Source: Sphingobacteriales bacterium (GTDB lineage Bacteria > Bacteroidota > Bacteroidia > Chitinophagales > Chitinophagaceae). Taken from it: a stretch of DNA of 64,000 bases. The notes beneath the pieces were generated by a model. It saw nothing but the letters and a program-made list of their open reading frames with translations, was not told the origin of the DNA and searched no databases. The stretch covers positions 1 through 64,000 of the forward strand of contig JAHEZE010000002.1 in the NCBI GenBank assembly GCA_023251235.1. The letters are read 5' to 3'. How positions within the stretch are numbered: the first letter of the stretch is position 1; each line of letters begins with the position of its first letter. The position numbers were made by a program, and so were the translations under genes. Below are positions 44,201-53,600 of this stretch, one piece after another.

Positions 44201-44800
44201 TTCTTTCAGATCGCCAACTGAGGTTTTAATAACTAGTTCATTATTTTTTACCTCCAGTTTATCTGCTCCCGAATAGCGCAAAGCAATTTTAGTAAGATCA
44301 GCACCGGGTTTTACTACAATATCATATTTCATTCTTCCTGCCTCTGTATAATACCTCACATCCACATTAGGATAAACATTTTTAAGAGTTACTCCCTGGA
44401 AAATCCGGCAATGGCCTGCCCATTTTGATGGATCATTACCAATAAAATAATTATTGTAGCTGTCAAGTGGTTTATCCGGTATGATTTCGAAATTAGCTGA
44501 TGCTCCTGCAAAATTCACGGAATAGGCATGTGAACGAAGAACAGATGGTGATAGTTTTGAATCAATATTTGTATGGCCATGCAGTAGATCATGAATTTTT
44601 TTCATGTCATTTTCATTATACTGCAATACAGTAAATCCATTTGATTGGATAAAAACTGACCCGGCAGGTACATCACTTTTAAATTTTACCTTGCTATCCC
44701 ATTGGCCTTTATTTTCTATAAATTCAAGATTCCCAATCTGGGCTTTTAAGGTTGCAGTAATAATGAGAAGGGATATGGTTATGTAGTAAATCCTGGGCAA
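41234..44800 (-). CDS. SBBP/PKD-repeat surface protein with T9SS type B sorting domain
   Basis: 1,188 aa starting at TTG 44800 (no ATG nearby), signal peptide ending ATLKAQ. The N-terminal domain (about 22-245, LEFIENKGQWDSKVKFKSDVP) is the DUF7948-like region often found before SBBP repeats. Then come beta-propeller-like SBBP repeats (for example YIGGNGNDQPHSLVVDGAGN; about 250-700), four PKD-like repeats (WTFGDGSP, WDFGDGSP, WNFGDGNT, WLFGDGDS) and a type B sorting domain (LPNAFTPNSGDINSKIFVKG ... IIWNRWGQKVFES). It is predicted to be exported by the type IX system with the PorP/SprF protein encoded just downstream. Its binding target is unknown. Confidence 0.9.
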   Translation of the reverse strand: MPRIYYITISLLIITATLKAQIGNLEFIENKGQWDSKVKFKSDVPAGSVFIQSNGFTVLQYNENDMKKIHDLLHGHTNIDSKLSPSVLRSHAYSVNFAGASANFEIIPDKPLDSYNNYFIGNDPSKWAGHCRIFQGVTLKNVYPNVDVRYYTEAGRMKYDIVVKPGADLTKIALRYSGADKLEVKNNELVIKTSVGDLKELDPATYQFEKNQRTKISCKYILSGNEVRFDVKNYNPAEVLIIDPTLIFVSFTGSTGSNWGYTATYGPDGSFYSGGINIQTGFPTTVGAFQTTWAGGGSNPPSDISIMKLSPNGTVRNYATYIGGNGNDQPHSLVVDGAGNLILAGRTSSTDYPTTGSGLIGVGGSYDIVVTKLNATGAALIGSKRIGGTGEDGVNITASRSGASSLQQNYGDDGRSEVILDGGGNIYVASCSRSTDFPTTAGAFQTGFGGGNQDGIVLKMNPNVSSLTFASYLGGNADDAAYVLSLAANGNIYVGGGTASTNFPGNTAGTIGPSNNGGIDGFVSIISNNGNSILQSTYLGTPATDQVFGIKFDKFGIPYVTGQTRGTWPIVNAIFNNGSAPQFIAKLQPDLSAFIYSTTFGRPAATPNISITAFLVDNCENVYVSGWGGDISPPSNPYQSSLTTGLPITADAIQSTTDGNDFYFFVLKKNATSQLFGSYFGQRLGFTDHVDGGTSRFDQQGVIYQAVCANCGGGAIFPTTPGVWAPINGAAPTQGCNLAMIKISFDFSGVEAGLQSSINGVPRDTSGCAPLTVDFIDTIANAAKYYWTFGDGSPTIITTVPNTSHTYNLTGLYQVMLIAEDSTTCNIRDTAYLHIKVGNLQATLDFNPVKLAPCDSLKFRFDNLSVAPLIKPFTNQSFLWDFGDGSPVIITGTASVFHSFTATGSYNIKLILQDTSYCNNSESVTKTINIAPLVQAQFTTPATGCVPYTATFTNTSVAGQTFLWNFGDGNTSVAINPVHTYAVTGSYIITLIANDLNTCNLSDTTRLTINVFNNPVSNFSFSPNPPVENTATTFVNLASPDAVNFKWLFGDGDSLATASRLPAVHLYNKTGTFNACLVAFNSSGCADISCQNVKTIIAALVDLPNAFTPNSGDINSKIFVKGFGITKMNFIIWNRWGQKVFESNDKSIGWDGSFKGVLQPMDVYAYTLEVEFFDGTRTTKKGDITLIR

Positions 44801-44856
44801 AATTTTCTTTTATCTAATTTAACGAAAAAGAGTGATAACGAGTTTTAAATCTTCTG

Positions 44857-46896
44857 TTAAGATATACGGCTCCATGCTGTTTTATCCTGTTGAGTCTGAA
44901 GATAGTTTTTAAGCCGCAAATTTTCTGCCGATTTAAGTTCCGGGTCCTCATCAACAAGAATATTTGCAAGATTTCTGGCTATTTCCATCAAAGACCTGTC
45001 TTGGACAATACTTGCCAGCTTAAGGTTTAATATCCCACTTTGCCTTGTTCCTTCAATATCGCCGGGACCACGCATATCAAGATCTTTTTCTGCAATAATG
45101 AATCCGTTAGTTGTCGTTGTCATGATTTTCATTCTTTCTTTGGCATCATTACTTATGCCCGTTGCGGTTAGTAGTATACAATAACTCTTTTCCGCACCTC
45201 TCCCTACCCTTCCCCGCAGCTGATGAAGCTGTGAAAGGCCAAATTTCTCTGCACTTTCAATAACCATTACACTGGCATTTGATACATCTACTCCTACTTC
45301 AATAACAGTAGTGGAAACCATAATCTGGGTATCAGCATTTACAAACCGCTGCATATTAATTCTTTTTTGCTCGGCCTTTTGTCGGCCATGTACCATACTG
45401 ATCCAATATTTTGGTTCCGGGAACCATGCCTTCAAATTTTCGTAACCTTTCATGAGATTTTCGTAATCAAGTTTATCACTTTCCTCTATTAATGGAAAAA
45501 TAATATAGACTTGCCGCCCATTAGCAATTTCAGTTCGAAGAAAGTCCATTACTTTATGACGATTGTTTTCATAGCGATGGACAGTAGTAATGGGTTGTCT
45601 TCCTGGGGGCATTTCGTCAATTACACTATAATCAAGATCCCCATAAGCCGTCATAGCAAGTGTTCTGGGAATAGGAGTAGCTGTCATAACCAGTATATGG
45701 GGAGCCATTTCATTTTTCTCCCAGAGTTTTGCTCTTTGTGCTACTCCAAATTTGTGTTGCTCATCTACTATTGCCAACCCAAGATTTTTGAACTGAACAT
45801 CTTTCTCAATTACAGCATGAGTCCCTATTAAAATATGAAGCGATCCATCAGATAGTTTTTCCTGTATGTTTTTTCTGGCTCCTGTTTTGGTAGACCCGGT
45901 AAGCAGATCAACGTGAACAGGCGTCTGTTTTAATAACCGGATTATATTCTGATAATGCTGATGGGCAAGAACTTCCGTTGGGGCCATCAGGCAACTTTGA
46001 TAGCCGTTATCTGCTGCAATAAGCATGGTAAGTAATGCGACAATAGTTTTTCCACTACCTACATCACCCTGTAGCAGTCTGTTCATTTGCTTGCCGGTGG
46101 CGGTATCATTTCTTATTTCTTTTATTACTCTTTTCTGAGCATTTGTCAATTCAAACGGAAGATATTCACTATAAAATTTGTTGAAATGATCACCTACTCT
46201 GGAAAATAAAACTCCTTTAGATAAGCGATGTCTTTGGGATTTGAGTCTCACCATTCTCAACTGGTTCAGAAATAGTTCTTCAAATTTTAACCGGCTGACG
46301 GCTTCATCATATTCTTCTATATTCACTGGAAAATGAATTTGAGAATATGCTTTAAAGCGATTTAGCAGTTTTAATTTTTTCAGAATATCATCCGGTAAAT
46401 TTTCCGGAACATCTTTCTCACTTAACATCCCCAATAACCCGTAAGTTAATTTGCCAATCTGCCTTCCGCTCAGGGCTTTTGATCGCAGCTTTTCAGTTGT
46501 TGGATAAATAGGTTCAAGAAAAGCTTTACCCTCTTTTTTTTCATCATTAAGAATTTCCATTTCAGGATGAACAATCTGTGGACGACCCTGGTAAAAACTT
46601 ACCCTTCCGTAAACCAGGTATTGGCGGCCCGGCTCTAACATCTTCTGTATCCAATTGAGACTCTGAAACCATGTTAATTCTAAAAACCCAGTTTTGTCTT
46701 TTAATTGTGCAACAATGCGTTTGCTTCTTTTAGCTCCTACAGTTTCTATATTAAGAAGTGTACCCGCAACCTGAACAAATTCTGTTGAAGGAATAATTTC
46801 ATTTATAAAATTAATATTTGTTTTATCAACATGGCGATGAGGAAAATGATTCAGCAAATCATTAAACGTAAAAATTCCCAACTCCTTTTTAAGCAA
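44857..46896 (-). CDS. recG: ATP-dependent DNA helicase RecG
   Basis: A large helicase that remodels stalled forks and branched DNA. The wedge/OB region is N-terminal (about 1-230); the motor has Walker A LLQGDVGSGKT, VDEQHKFGVAQR (DEQH box), TATPIPRTLAM and the C-terminal LRGRVGRGAEKSYC. The coordinate given starts at a TTG (679 aa), but homology clearly continues upstream: the frame to about 46968 reads SPIEYLKGVGPQRADLLKKE, the usual RecG N-terminus. No ATG, GTG or TTG exists in that extension, so true initiation is unresolved (see findings). Confidence 0.93.
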   Translation of the reverse strand: MLKKELGIFTFNDLLNHFPHRHVDKTNINFINEIIPSTEFVQVAGTLLNIETVGAKRSKRIVAQLKDKTGFLELTWFQSLNWIQKMLEPGRQYLVYGRVSFYQGRPQIVHPEMEILNDEKKEGKAFLEPIYPTTEKLRSKALSGRQIGKLTYGLLGMLSEKDVPENLPDDILKKLKLLNRFKAYSQIHFPVNIEEYDEAVSRLKFEELFLNQLRMVRLKSQRHRLSKGVLFSRVGDHFNKFYSEYLPFELTNAQKRVIKEIRNDTATGKQMNRLLQGDVGSGKTIVALLTMLIAADNGYQSCLMAPTEVLAHQHYQNIIRLLKQTPVHVDLLTGSTKTGARKNIQEKLSDGSLHILIGTHAVIEKDVQFKNLGLAIVDEQHKFGVAQRAKLWEKNEMAPHILVMTATPIPRTLAMTAYGDLDYSVIDEMPPGRQPITTVHRYENNRHKVMDFLRTEIANGRQVYIIFPLIEESDKLDYENLMKGYENLKAWFPEPKYWISMVHGRQKAEQKRINMQRFVNADTQIMVSTTVIEVGVDVSNASVMVIESAEKFGLSQLHQLRGRVGRGAEKSYCILLTATGISNDAKERMKIMTTTTNGFIIAEKDLDMRGPGDIEGTRQSGILNLKLASIVQDRSLMEIARNLANILVDEDPELKSAENLRLKNYLQTQQDKTAWSRIS

Positions 46897-47114
46897 ATCT
46901 GCCCGCTGAGGACCTACCCCCTTTAAATACTCAATAGGGCTGAATAATATTTGATTAAACCTGTTTATTTGTTCTTTTAAACAAAAATACTATACCAGCC
47001 TGAAGCAATCTGTTAAAAGATAAAGAAGAAACAGAATTATATAAAAACTTGAATTGCCCGATTTTTTTAATTATTTTCACAGTAGTAATTCTTTATCCAT
47101 AAAAGCCTGTACCA

Positions 47115-48230
47115 ATGAACAACTGTTTATATCTGTTACAATTCAGTCTTAATTTCACCGATTTCAAATTAGCTTTGCTTTGTTATGTAACTGCATTTGT
47201 TCTTACACTTATTTTTATTCCGCCGGTTTTACTGATGGTAAAAAGGTTTAAACTTTTTGATCGGCCTGCTTCAAGAAAAGAACATAGCATACCCACCCCT
47301 ACTTTTGGTGGCATAGCTATTTTTGCGGGCACCTTTGTTTCTCTTCTACTTTGGTTCAACTTCAATAATCATCTATCAGTAATAATTTTTTATCTTTCTG
47401 TAATAATAATTTTCGGTGTTGGTATAATGGATGATTTCAGAGACCTGGCTGCCCGTTACAAACTTATAATAGAAGCTGGGTTGGCTACTTTATTAACCAT
47501 ATCCGGAATAAGGATAACGGGTTTGGGAGGTCTTTTTGGCATTTATGATCTGAATATTTTTGGCCAATATATTTTTACCGTAATAACAATAGTTGGAATC
47601 ACCAATGCTTTTAATCTTTTAGACGGCATTGATGGTCTTGCAGGTGGTATGGGCTTCATGAGTCTGATTACATTGGGAATTTTTTTAACCTTGAGCAAAG
47701 ATTACAACTATGCTTTGATCGCCTTTGCACTGGCAGGAAGCCTGCTTGCTTTTTTATATTATAATTTTAACCCTGCAAAAATATTTATGGGAGATACCGG
47801 CTCCCTGATTTTAGGTTTTATTATTTCAGTTCTTTGTGTGCAATTAATTAAAATAAATTCAATTGCCGTTACTCCGGTTGTTCCTTATATTCAGATTTTT
47901 ACTTTGGGAATTGTTTTAATCCCGGTATTTGATACATTAAGGGTGTTTAGTACCCGGATCTGGAAAGGACGTTCGCCTTTTTCTGCTGATAAAGCACATA
48001 TTCACCACCTGATAACCAATGAAGGTTTCAGTCACGGTTTAGCAGCAAGAATAATTTGTGTAATTCACGGCTTTTTTCTCATCCTTATTTACTGGTTAAA
48101 AAATATAAGGATGGAAATACAATTGCTGATACTTGCCAGTTCGATGTTCTTTATTATTTATCTTCTAAGCAATATCGGACTATTGAAAAAGTTTATTAAG
48201 AGGGAGAAACCAGTAGCTCATTCTGAATAG
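47115..48230 (+). CDS. WecA/TagO-like undecaprenyl-phosphate sugar-1-phosphate transferase
   Basis: A 371-aa protein with about eleven membrane segments. The family signatures are DDFRDLAARYK, NAFNLLDGIDGLAGG (Asp-rich Mg site), NPAKIFMGDTGSLILGF and HIHHLI near the C-terminus. It transfers a sugar-1-phosphate, usually GlcNAc-1-P, to undecaprenyl phosphate, starting O-antigen or capsule assembly on the inner membrane. No other surface-polysaccharide gene is adjacent. It is the last intact gene before the degraded segment. Confidence 0.9.
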   Translation: MNNCLYLLQFSLNFTDFKLALLCYVTAFVLTLIFIPPVLLMVKRFKLFDRPASRKEHSIPTPTFGGIAIFAGTFVSLLLWFNFNNHLSVIIFYLSVIIIFGVGIMDDFRDLAARYKLIIEAGLATLLTISGIRITGLGGLFGIYDLNIFGQYIFTVITIVGITNAFNLLDGIDGLAGGMGFMSLITLGIFLTLSKDYNYALIAFALAGSLLAFLYYNFNPAKIFMGDTGSLILGFIISVLCVQLIKINSIAVTPVVPYIQIFTLGIVLIPVFDTLRVFSTRIWKGRSPFSADKAHIHHLITNEGFSHGLAARIICVIHGFFLILIYWLKNIRMEIQLLILASSMFFIIYLLSNIGLLKKFIKREKPVAHSE

Positions 48231-48607
48231 TCATTTTCCGATACAAAAGATGAAAGTTACTGATGTATCAACACTTTCGGAGGATTGGGCAACAATTAGC
48301 CAACATGATTGACTAAAGCAAGTGCAAGCACTGCTTAAACAAGAGAAGAAAAAATTATTGAGTTCATAGTGTGCAAGGCTGCATCATAGCATCTGGAATT
48401 ATAAACATTACTGCTTATCGTAGCTGCCAGGCAACAGTTTCCTGTTGTAATCCCACCTGCCGGCAATTCCTGGAATGCTCTTTCCGCTCTTAAATATGAC
48501 TTCAATGTATCAGTCGTTTCTGCATTTGCAATCTTAAAGTTCACCAAGCAAAGAAATTTTATGAAATATTAAATATCTTCAATGTATTACTTCTCTTAAA
48601 CACTGCT

Positions 48608-48715
48608 ATGCCTACACTAAGCCCCATTCCGTTCAGAATAAAGATTGGTGTAACTGGCCATAGAAGGGATTTGCATAATACAGATGGGCTAAAAATTAAT
48701 TTCCCTGCCCAATGA
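48608..48715 (+). pseudogene. Fragment with an IGVTGHR motif (SLOG-like N-terminus)
   Basis: A 35-codon frame ATG-TGA encoding a short peptide with RIKIGVTGHRRDLHN. KIGVTGHR is the typical first strand and loop of SLOG/Rossmann-like nucleotide-binding domains found, among others, in bacterial immunity proteins. The rest of such a protein is absent. It is best read as a truncated remnant, though a chance match in 35 residues is possible. Confidence 0.35.
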
Positions 48716-48988
48716 AAACGAGGTGGGCAAAAGATGATTCAAAAATTCCTTTGGTTGATGAGGGTTATGAGTATCGTGACCCAACAAAAATATTTCTGCA
48801 AAAAAAGGATGGAATACCATTTTAATAAAAGCCCCCGTGGATACTTTTAAAGGTGAGTGGCAGAACCTGGTGAAGTGGATGTTTACCTTTGTTGGGGTTA
48901 TAAATGTTATAAGCCTAAACCCGATTTAATCAGCCATCATAATAATGCCTCATTCGGATTTTTGGATCGCAGTTATATTTCTATGTAA
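48712..48988 (+). pseudogene. Frameshifted remnant of an unrecognised gene
   Basis: A 37-codon frame (48712-48825, KIPLVDEGYEYRDPTKIFLQ) stops, but protein-like sequence continues in shifted frames: TILIKAPVDTFKGEWQN followed after another shift by PGEVDVYLCWGYKCYKPKPD and ISHHNNASFGFLDRSYISM, ending TAA at 48988. At least two frameshifts separate the parts. The family is not recognised. Confidence 0.4.
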
Positions 48989-49059
48989 ACTATCTTTAAT
49001 GTTGTCTAACTTTCAGTACAGATTACTGAAGCGATTAAAAAAAATATTTTTACCCGGCT

Positions 49060-49590
49060 ATGCTATTTATTCAGCTAACAGGATTATCAGGTTCAGGTAA
49101 ATCAACAATCGCAGATGGTGTAAAAGTATTACTGCAAAGCAGTGGCTTTCGGGTTGAAGTAATTGATGGCGATGTTTACCGGAAGAAGCTTTGTCCTGAT
49201 CTTGGTTTTTCAAAGAAGGACAGGAATGAAAACATAAGAAGACTTGGGTTTGTTTCCAGCAAGTTTGCTGAAAATGGGGTTATTTCAATTCTTGCTGTCA
49301 TCAATCCGTATGAAGAAATAAGAAAAGAGCTTTCATTGTATGGTCCGCATGTAAAAACGGTATGGATCAATTGCGATCTTGAGATACTTATTAAAAGAGA
49401 CACCAAGCAACTTTATAAAAAAGCAATGCTGCCCGATGATCATCCGGATAAAATAAGAAATCTGACAGGAATCAATGATCCCTATGAGCCACCCAAGAAC
49501 GCCGACCTCGTTATTAATACAACAATAGAAAGTGAGGATAAAAGCATAAAAATATTTTTTGATTATATCATTCAGAATATAAATGGCTAA
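49060..49590 (+). CDS. cysC: Adenylyl-sulfate kinase
   Basis: A 176-aa APS kinase making PAPS, the sulfuryl donor. P-loop GLSGSGKST is at 8-16, then VIDGDVYRKKLCPDLGFSKKDRNENIRR (the APS-binding segment) and the lid LYKKAMLP. No ATP sulfurylase or PAPS reductase is adjacent, so this looks like a dedicated PAPS supply for the sulfotransferase that follows 11 nt downstream, rather than assimilation. It is slightly shorter than enterobacterial CysC (about 200 aa), lacking the N-terminal extension. Confidence 0.92.
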   Translation: MLFIQLTGLSGSGKSTIADGVKVLLQSSGFRVEVIDGDVYRKKLCPDLGFSKKDRNENIRRLGFVSSKFAENGVISILAVINPYEEIRKELSLYGPHVKTVWINCDLEILIKRDTKQLYKKAMLPDDHPDKIRNLTGINDPYEPPKNADLVINTTIESEDKSIKIFFDYIIQNING

Positions 49591-49601
49591 TTGAGATCTT
49601 C

Positions 49602-50696
49602 ATGGATAAATTTTTGCCCTTACCACTTTATTCTTTTTTGAATATTGCAATTAAGAATGGCGGCTTTTCAATAAGAAAAATAAAAAACATTACTCCATGG
49701 CTTATTAAGACTGTATTATTTGAACCGGTACGCTGGGCTGAATTGGGATTTTATAATCAAAAGATCAGGAATCATGTTATTCAAAAACATCCACTTTTTA
49801 TTCTCGGCTATTACAGGAGTGGCACTTCGTTTTTACATCAATGTTTAGTACAGGATGTCCGCTTAGGCTATCATACCAATTATCAAATGGTTTTGCCCGA
49901 AGTGATGCTGACTACCGAAAAAGCATTGCTGCCCGTATTTGAATCTGTTTGCCGCCTTTTTAAAATAAAAGATTCGGTGCACAGGGTGCCGTTATCCTTC
50001 CGCTTTCCCGGAGAAGAGGATGCAACTATGACGACTTTTCTTGACCCCCGCAGTTCACAATGGGGATACTTTTTACCCAGGATGATGAATGAGCATTTTC
50101 AGAAATTTGTGTTATTTGAGAATGTTGAGCCATCTGAAATTGAAGCCTGGAAAACGTCATTTGTTTACCTGCTTAAAAAGATTTCTTTAGCCAACCAGCA
50201 AAAACAATTGGTGTTAAAGAGTCCACCCAACACCGCAAGAATAAAATTGCTGCTTTCCATTTTTCCTGATGCAAAATTCATTTTCATTCACCGTAATCCC
50301 TACGAGGTTTACGCATCGAACAAAAAATTTTGGCAGGTGGTGCAGCGGCAATTTGCATTACAGAGAACAAATTCTGTTGATGTAAATTCTGTAATACTCG
50401 ATACTTATTCCCGGATAATGAATCGTTATTTGATGGAAAAAGATTTTGTTCCGCCGGGGCAATTAACCGAACTGGCTTATGATGATTTTATCCGGAACCC
50501 GGTAACAAGCCTTAAAAAGGCTTACTCGGAACTACGGCTGGATGATTTCAGTTATTGCGAAGAAAAAATTAAAACATTTATTGGACCTCAAAGGCAATTC
50601 GTTCAACTGAATCATGCATTACCTGATGATGAAAGAAAATTAGTCTCTGAAAAACTGGAAACTTTTATCAGATACTGGAATTATCCTTTATTGTGA
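49602..50696 (+). CDS. PAPS-dependent sulfotransferase
   Basis: A 364-aa protein of the sulfotransferase superfamily. The 5'-phosphosulfate loop is LGYYRSGTSFLHQ (71-79 core), the 3'-phosphate site is FIFIHRNPYEVYAS (about 225-238), and LVLKSPPNTARI is a family core segment. It should move a sulfuryl group from PAPS to a hydroxyl or amine of a small molecule or lipid. With cysC it forms a two-gene unit converging on the NRPS gene (9-nt overlap of the 3' ends). The natural substrate is inferred to be the product of the neighbouring cluster. Confidence 0.88.
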   Translation: MDKFLPLPLYSFLNIAIKNGGFSIRKIKNITPWLIKTVLFEPVRWAELGFYNQKIRNHVIQKHPLFILGYYRSGTSFLHQCLVQDVRLGYHTNYQMVLPEVMLTTEKALLPVFESVCRLFKIKDSVHRVPLSFRFPGEEDATMTTFLDPRSSQWGYFLPRMMNEHFQKFVLFENVEPSEIEAWKTSFVYLLKKISLANQQKQLVLKSPPNTARIKLLLSIFPDAKFIFIHRNPYEVYASNKKFWQVVQRQFALQRTNSVDVNSVILDTYSRIMNRYLMEKDFVPPGQLTELAYDDFIRNPVTSLKKAYSELRLDDFSYCEEKIKTFIGPQRQFVQLNHALPDDERKLVSEKLETFIRYWNYPLL

Positions 50697-53600
50697 TACA
50701 TTTTTGATATGTGCAGCCAGTTCGGCAATAGTTTGATGCTCAAAAATATTTTCTACACTTACCCGCAAGCCGGATATATTAGCTTTGGCCACTACTTCAA
50801 GACTTTGAATTGAAGCACCTCCGAGATCAAAAAAATTATCATTGATTCCAACTTCTGCAACATCCAGCACATCCTGCCAGATGCCTGCTAAAATTTTCTC
50901 TATCCTGTTTCGCGGGGCAATATAGCCGGTCTGCTGGCGAATATCTTCCGGAGACGGCAAAGACTTGCGGTCTATTTTACCATTGGGGGTTAATGGTAAG
51001 CTTTCCAAACAAATAAATGCTGCGGGCATCATATAGGAAGGGAGTTTTTCCCTGATGAAATTCTGCAATTCATTTTCACCGGGAATTTTATCATGCTTTG
51101 GAACATAATAAGCCGCGATTCGTTTGTCACCATTTGTTTCAGTACGGATAATTGAAACAGCGTCCTTAACTGCAGGATGCAGTAACAGTGCAGCAGTTAT
51201 TTCACCCAACTCAATTCTATAACCATTGATCTTCACCTGGTCATCGTTCCGTCCAAGGAGTTCGATCGAATAATCCGGAAGATAACGGGCATTATCTCCG
51301 GTTTTATACAACCGTGCACCGGGTTTGGAGCTGAAACAATCGGGAATAAATTTTTCAGTTGTTAAATGTTCACGATTAAGATAGCCCGGTGATACCCCCT
51401 CGCCACCGATATGCAATTCCCCAATTACGCCAATAGGTACTAGCTGTAAATTTTTGTCAAGTATATATAATTGTGTATTACCAACAGGTTGCCCGATAGT
51501 AACCGGGTTATCTCCTTTTTGAATCTGATTAACCGATGACCAGACAGTTGTTTCAGTTGGTCCATACATATTCCACAAATGAGCGGTACGATCCAATAAT
51601 TGATCAGCCAATTTTCGTGTTAAAGCTTCTCCGCCGCAAAGTGCTTTTAATCCGGACTCAGCTTTCCAGCCGGTATCAATCAGTAATTGCCAGGTTGCCG
51701 GCGTTGCCTGCAACATAGTAACCTGGTAACGCCTGATGGCTTGCCCGATCAAAACCGGATCAGATAACATTTCTTTACTTGCTATCACTACAGTTGCTCC
51801 GGCTATCAAAGGCAGAAATAATTCCAGCGCAGCAATATCAAAAGTGAATGGAGTCACAGCCATTAACACATCATCTTCTTTGATTCCCGGTCGTTGACGC
51901 ATAGAGCATAGAAAGTTCATCAACGATGAATGAGACACCATTACACCTTTTGGTTGTCCTGTTGATCCTGATGTATAAATAATATAGGCAAGATCACCGG
52001 ACGTGATTCCAGGGTTTGGGTTTGAATATTCACTTGCAGAGAGGTTAACATCATTCAAATTAACAATATGAATATTTTGATTATCGGATGATGCATAATT
52101 TATATTAGTAATTAACACTTTTACATCCGCATCATTCAAAATAAACTGAACCCTTTCTGTAGGAAAGGATCTATGAATGGGAACATAAATCCCGCCTGCT
52201 TTGTGTATGCCAATTAATGCTTCAATGATTTCTAACGATCTTTCCATCAAAATACCTACACGGATTCCCGGCCCAACGCCCAGTGTATTCAGATGTCTGG
52301 CCAAAATATTTGCACGCCGGTTCAGTACGGAATAGGTTATTGAATCATGATCATGAATAATCGCAATGGCATCGGGAGTCTTTTCAGCCTGAGCTTCAAA
52401 AAGCTGGTGTAAACATTTATCTTTTGGGAAATCAAATTCAGTCTGATTCAGACCATAGATAATTTGGTTTAGTTCTTCTTTACTGATTATTTGCAGGTCG
52501 GAGATCGGTTGGTCAGGTTTTGCAATTATATCTTCAAGAAGTAATTGGAAAGACCGGAACATCCTTGCAACTGTTGCTGCTTTGAACAGATCATCTCCAT
52601 ATTCAACAGTGGCATGCCATTGCCCTTCGGACCTGGTTAACATCAGTGTCAGATCAAATTGTGATACGCCGCGATCAATTTCAAGGAAACTTATGTCAAG
52701 ACCCGGTATTCCCAACTTTGGCATTGGTGAATTTTGCATATTGAAAACAACCTGGAAGATGGGTGTCCTGCTAAGATCACGTTGAGGATTTAGTTCTTCT
52801 ACAAGTTTTTCAAATGGCAGATTCTGGTGAGCATAAGCATCGAGGCATAGGTTCCGAACCCGTTTGAGCAATTCATGGAAGCCCGGATTGCCGGAAAGAT
52901 TTACCCGAAGTGCAACCGGATTGATAAAGACACCGATCATATTTTCTATATCAGGATGATTGCGGTTGGCTACCGGGCTTCCGACAATAATATCATCTTG
53001 CCCGCTGTAGCGATAGAGAAGAATATAATATGCCGTAAGCAAGGTCATAAATAAAGTAGCATCTGACTCCCTGCTTAATTTTTCAAGAGCTTCTGTAAGT
53101 TCAAGGGAAATGATAAAACGATGTGTTCCTCCGGAGTAAGTTTGTTTTGTGTTGCGTAGCTGATCAATAGGTAATTCAAGAACCGGAAGTTCACCGCCTA
53201 ATTGCTTTTTCCAATAAGCCATTGATGATCGTAAATCCAATCCGGGTTTCTCACCGGCTTGCCGGTATGCATAGTCGCTGTATTGAATTGAAAGTTCTGG
53301 GTGTGATTTGATTTTGCCGTTAATGATTTCCTCATAGAATAACATCAACTCTTTAAGAAATACTCCTAATGACCAGCCATCTGAAATAGTATGATGAGCA
53401 ATAACGAGCAACAAATATTTTTCTTCATTTAATACATATAGCCTGAGACGTATCAGCGGCGCCTGGGAAAGGTCGAAAGGTTTCAAAACTTCTTTTTCAG
53501 CATGTTGCCTTGCGATGGTCAATTGTTCTGCAGTCTGAATCTTTTGCAGATCTTTAATTGGCAGCGTAATCCCTGCTTCCGGCAATACTTCGGGAACAAG

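Larger units (their letters stand above)
48231..49059. other. 829-bp segment without intact genes
   Basis: No complete gene was found here. It contains short broken frames (48608-48715, 48712-48825, about 48826-48988) and a 70-codon minus-strand frame at 48335-48547 with only a TTG start and no recognisable family. It lies between the WecA-like gene and the biosynthetic gene cluster and looks like a junction with decaying DNA. Confidence 0.6.

Noticed and set aside
48335-48547. Minus-strand 70-codon frame
   Set aside because: Only a TTG start, no recognisable domain, Cys/Asn-rich and within a degraded segment; not reported as a gene.
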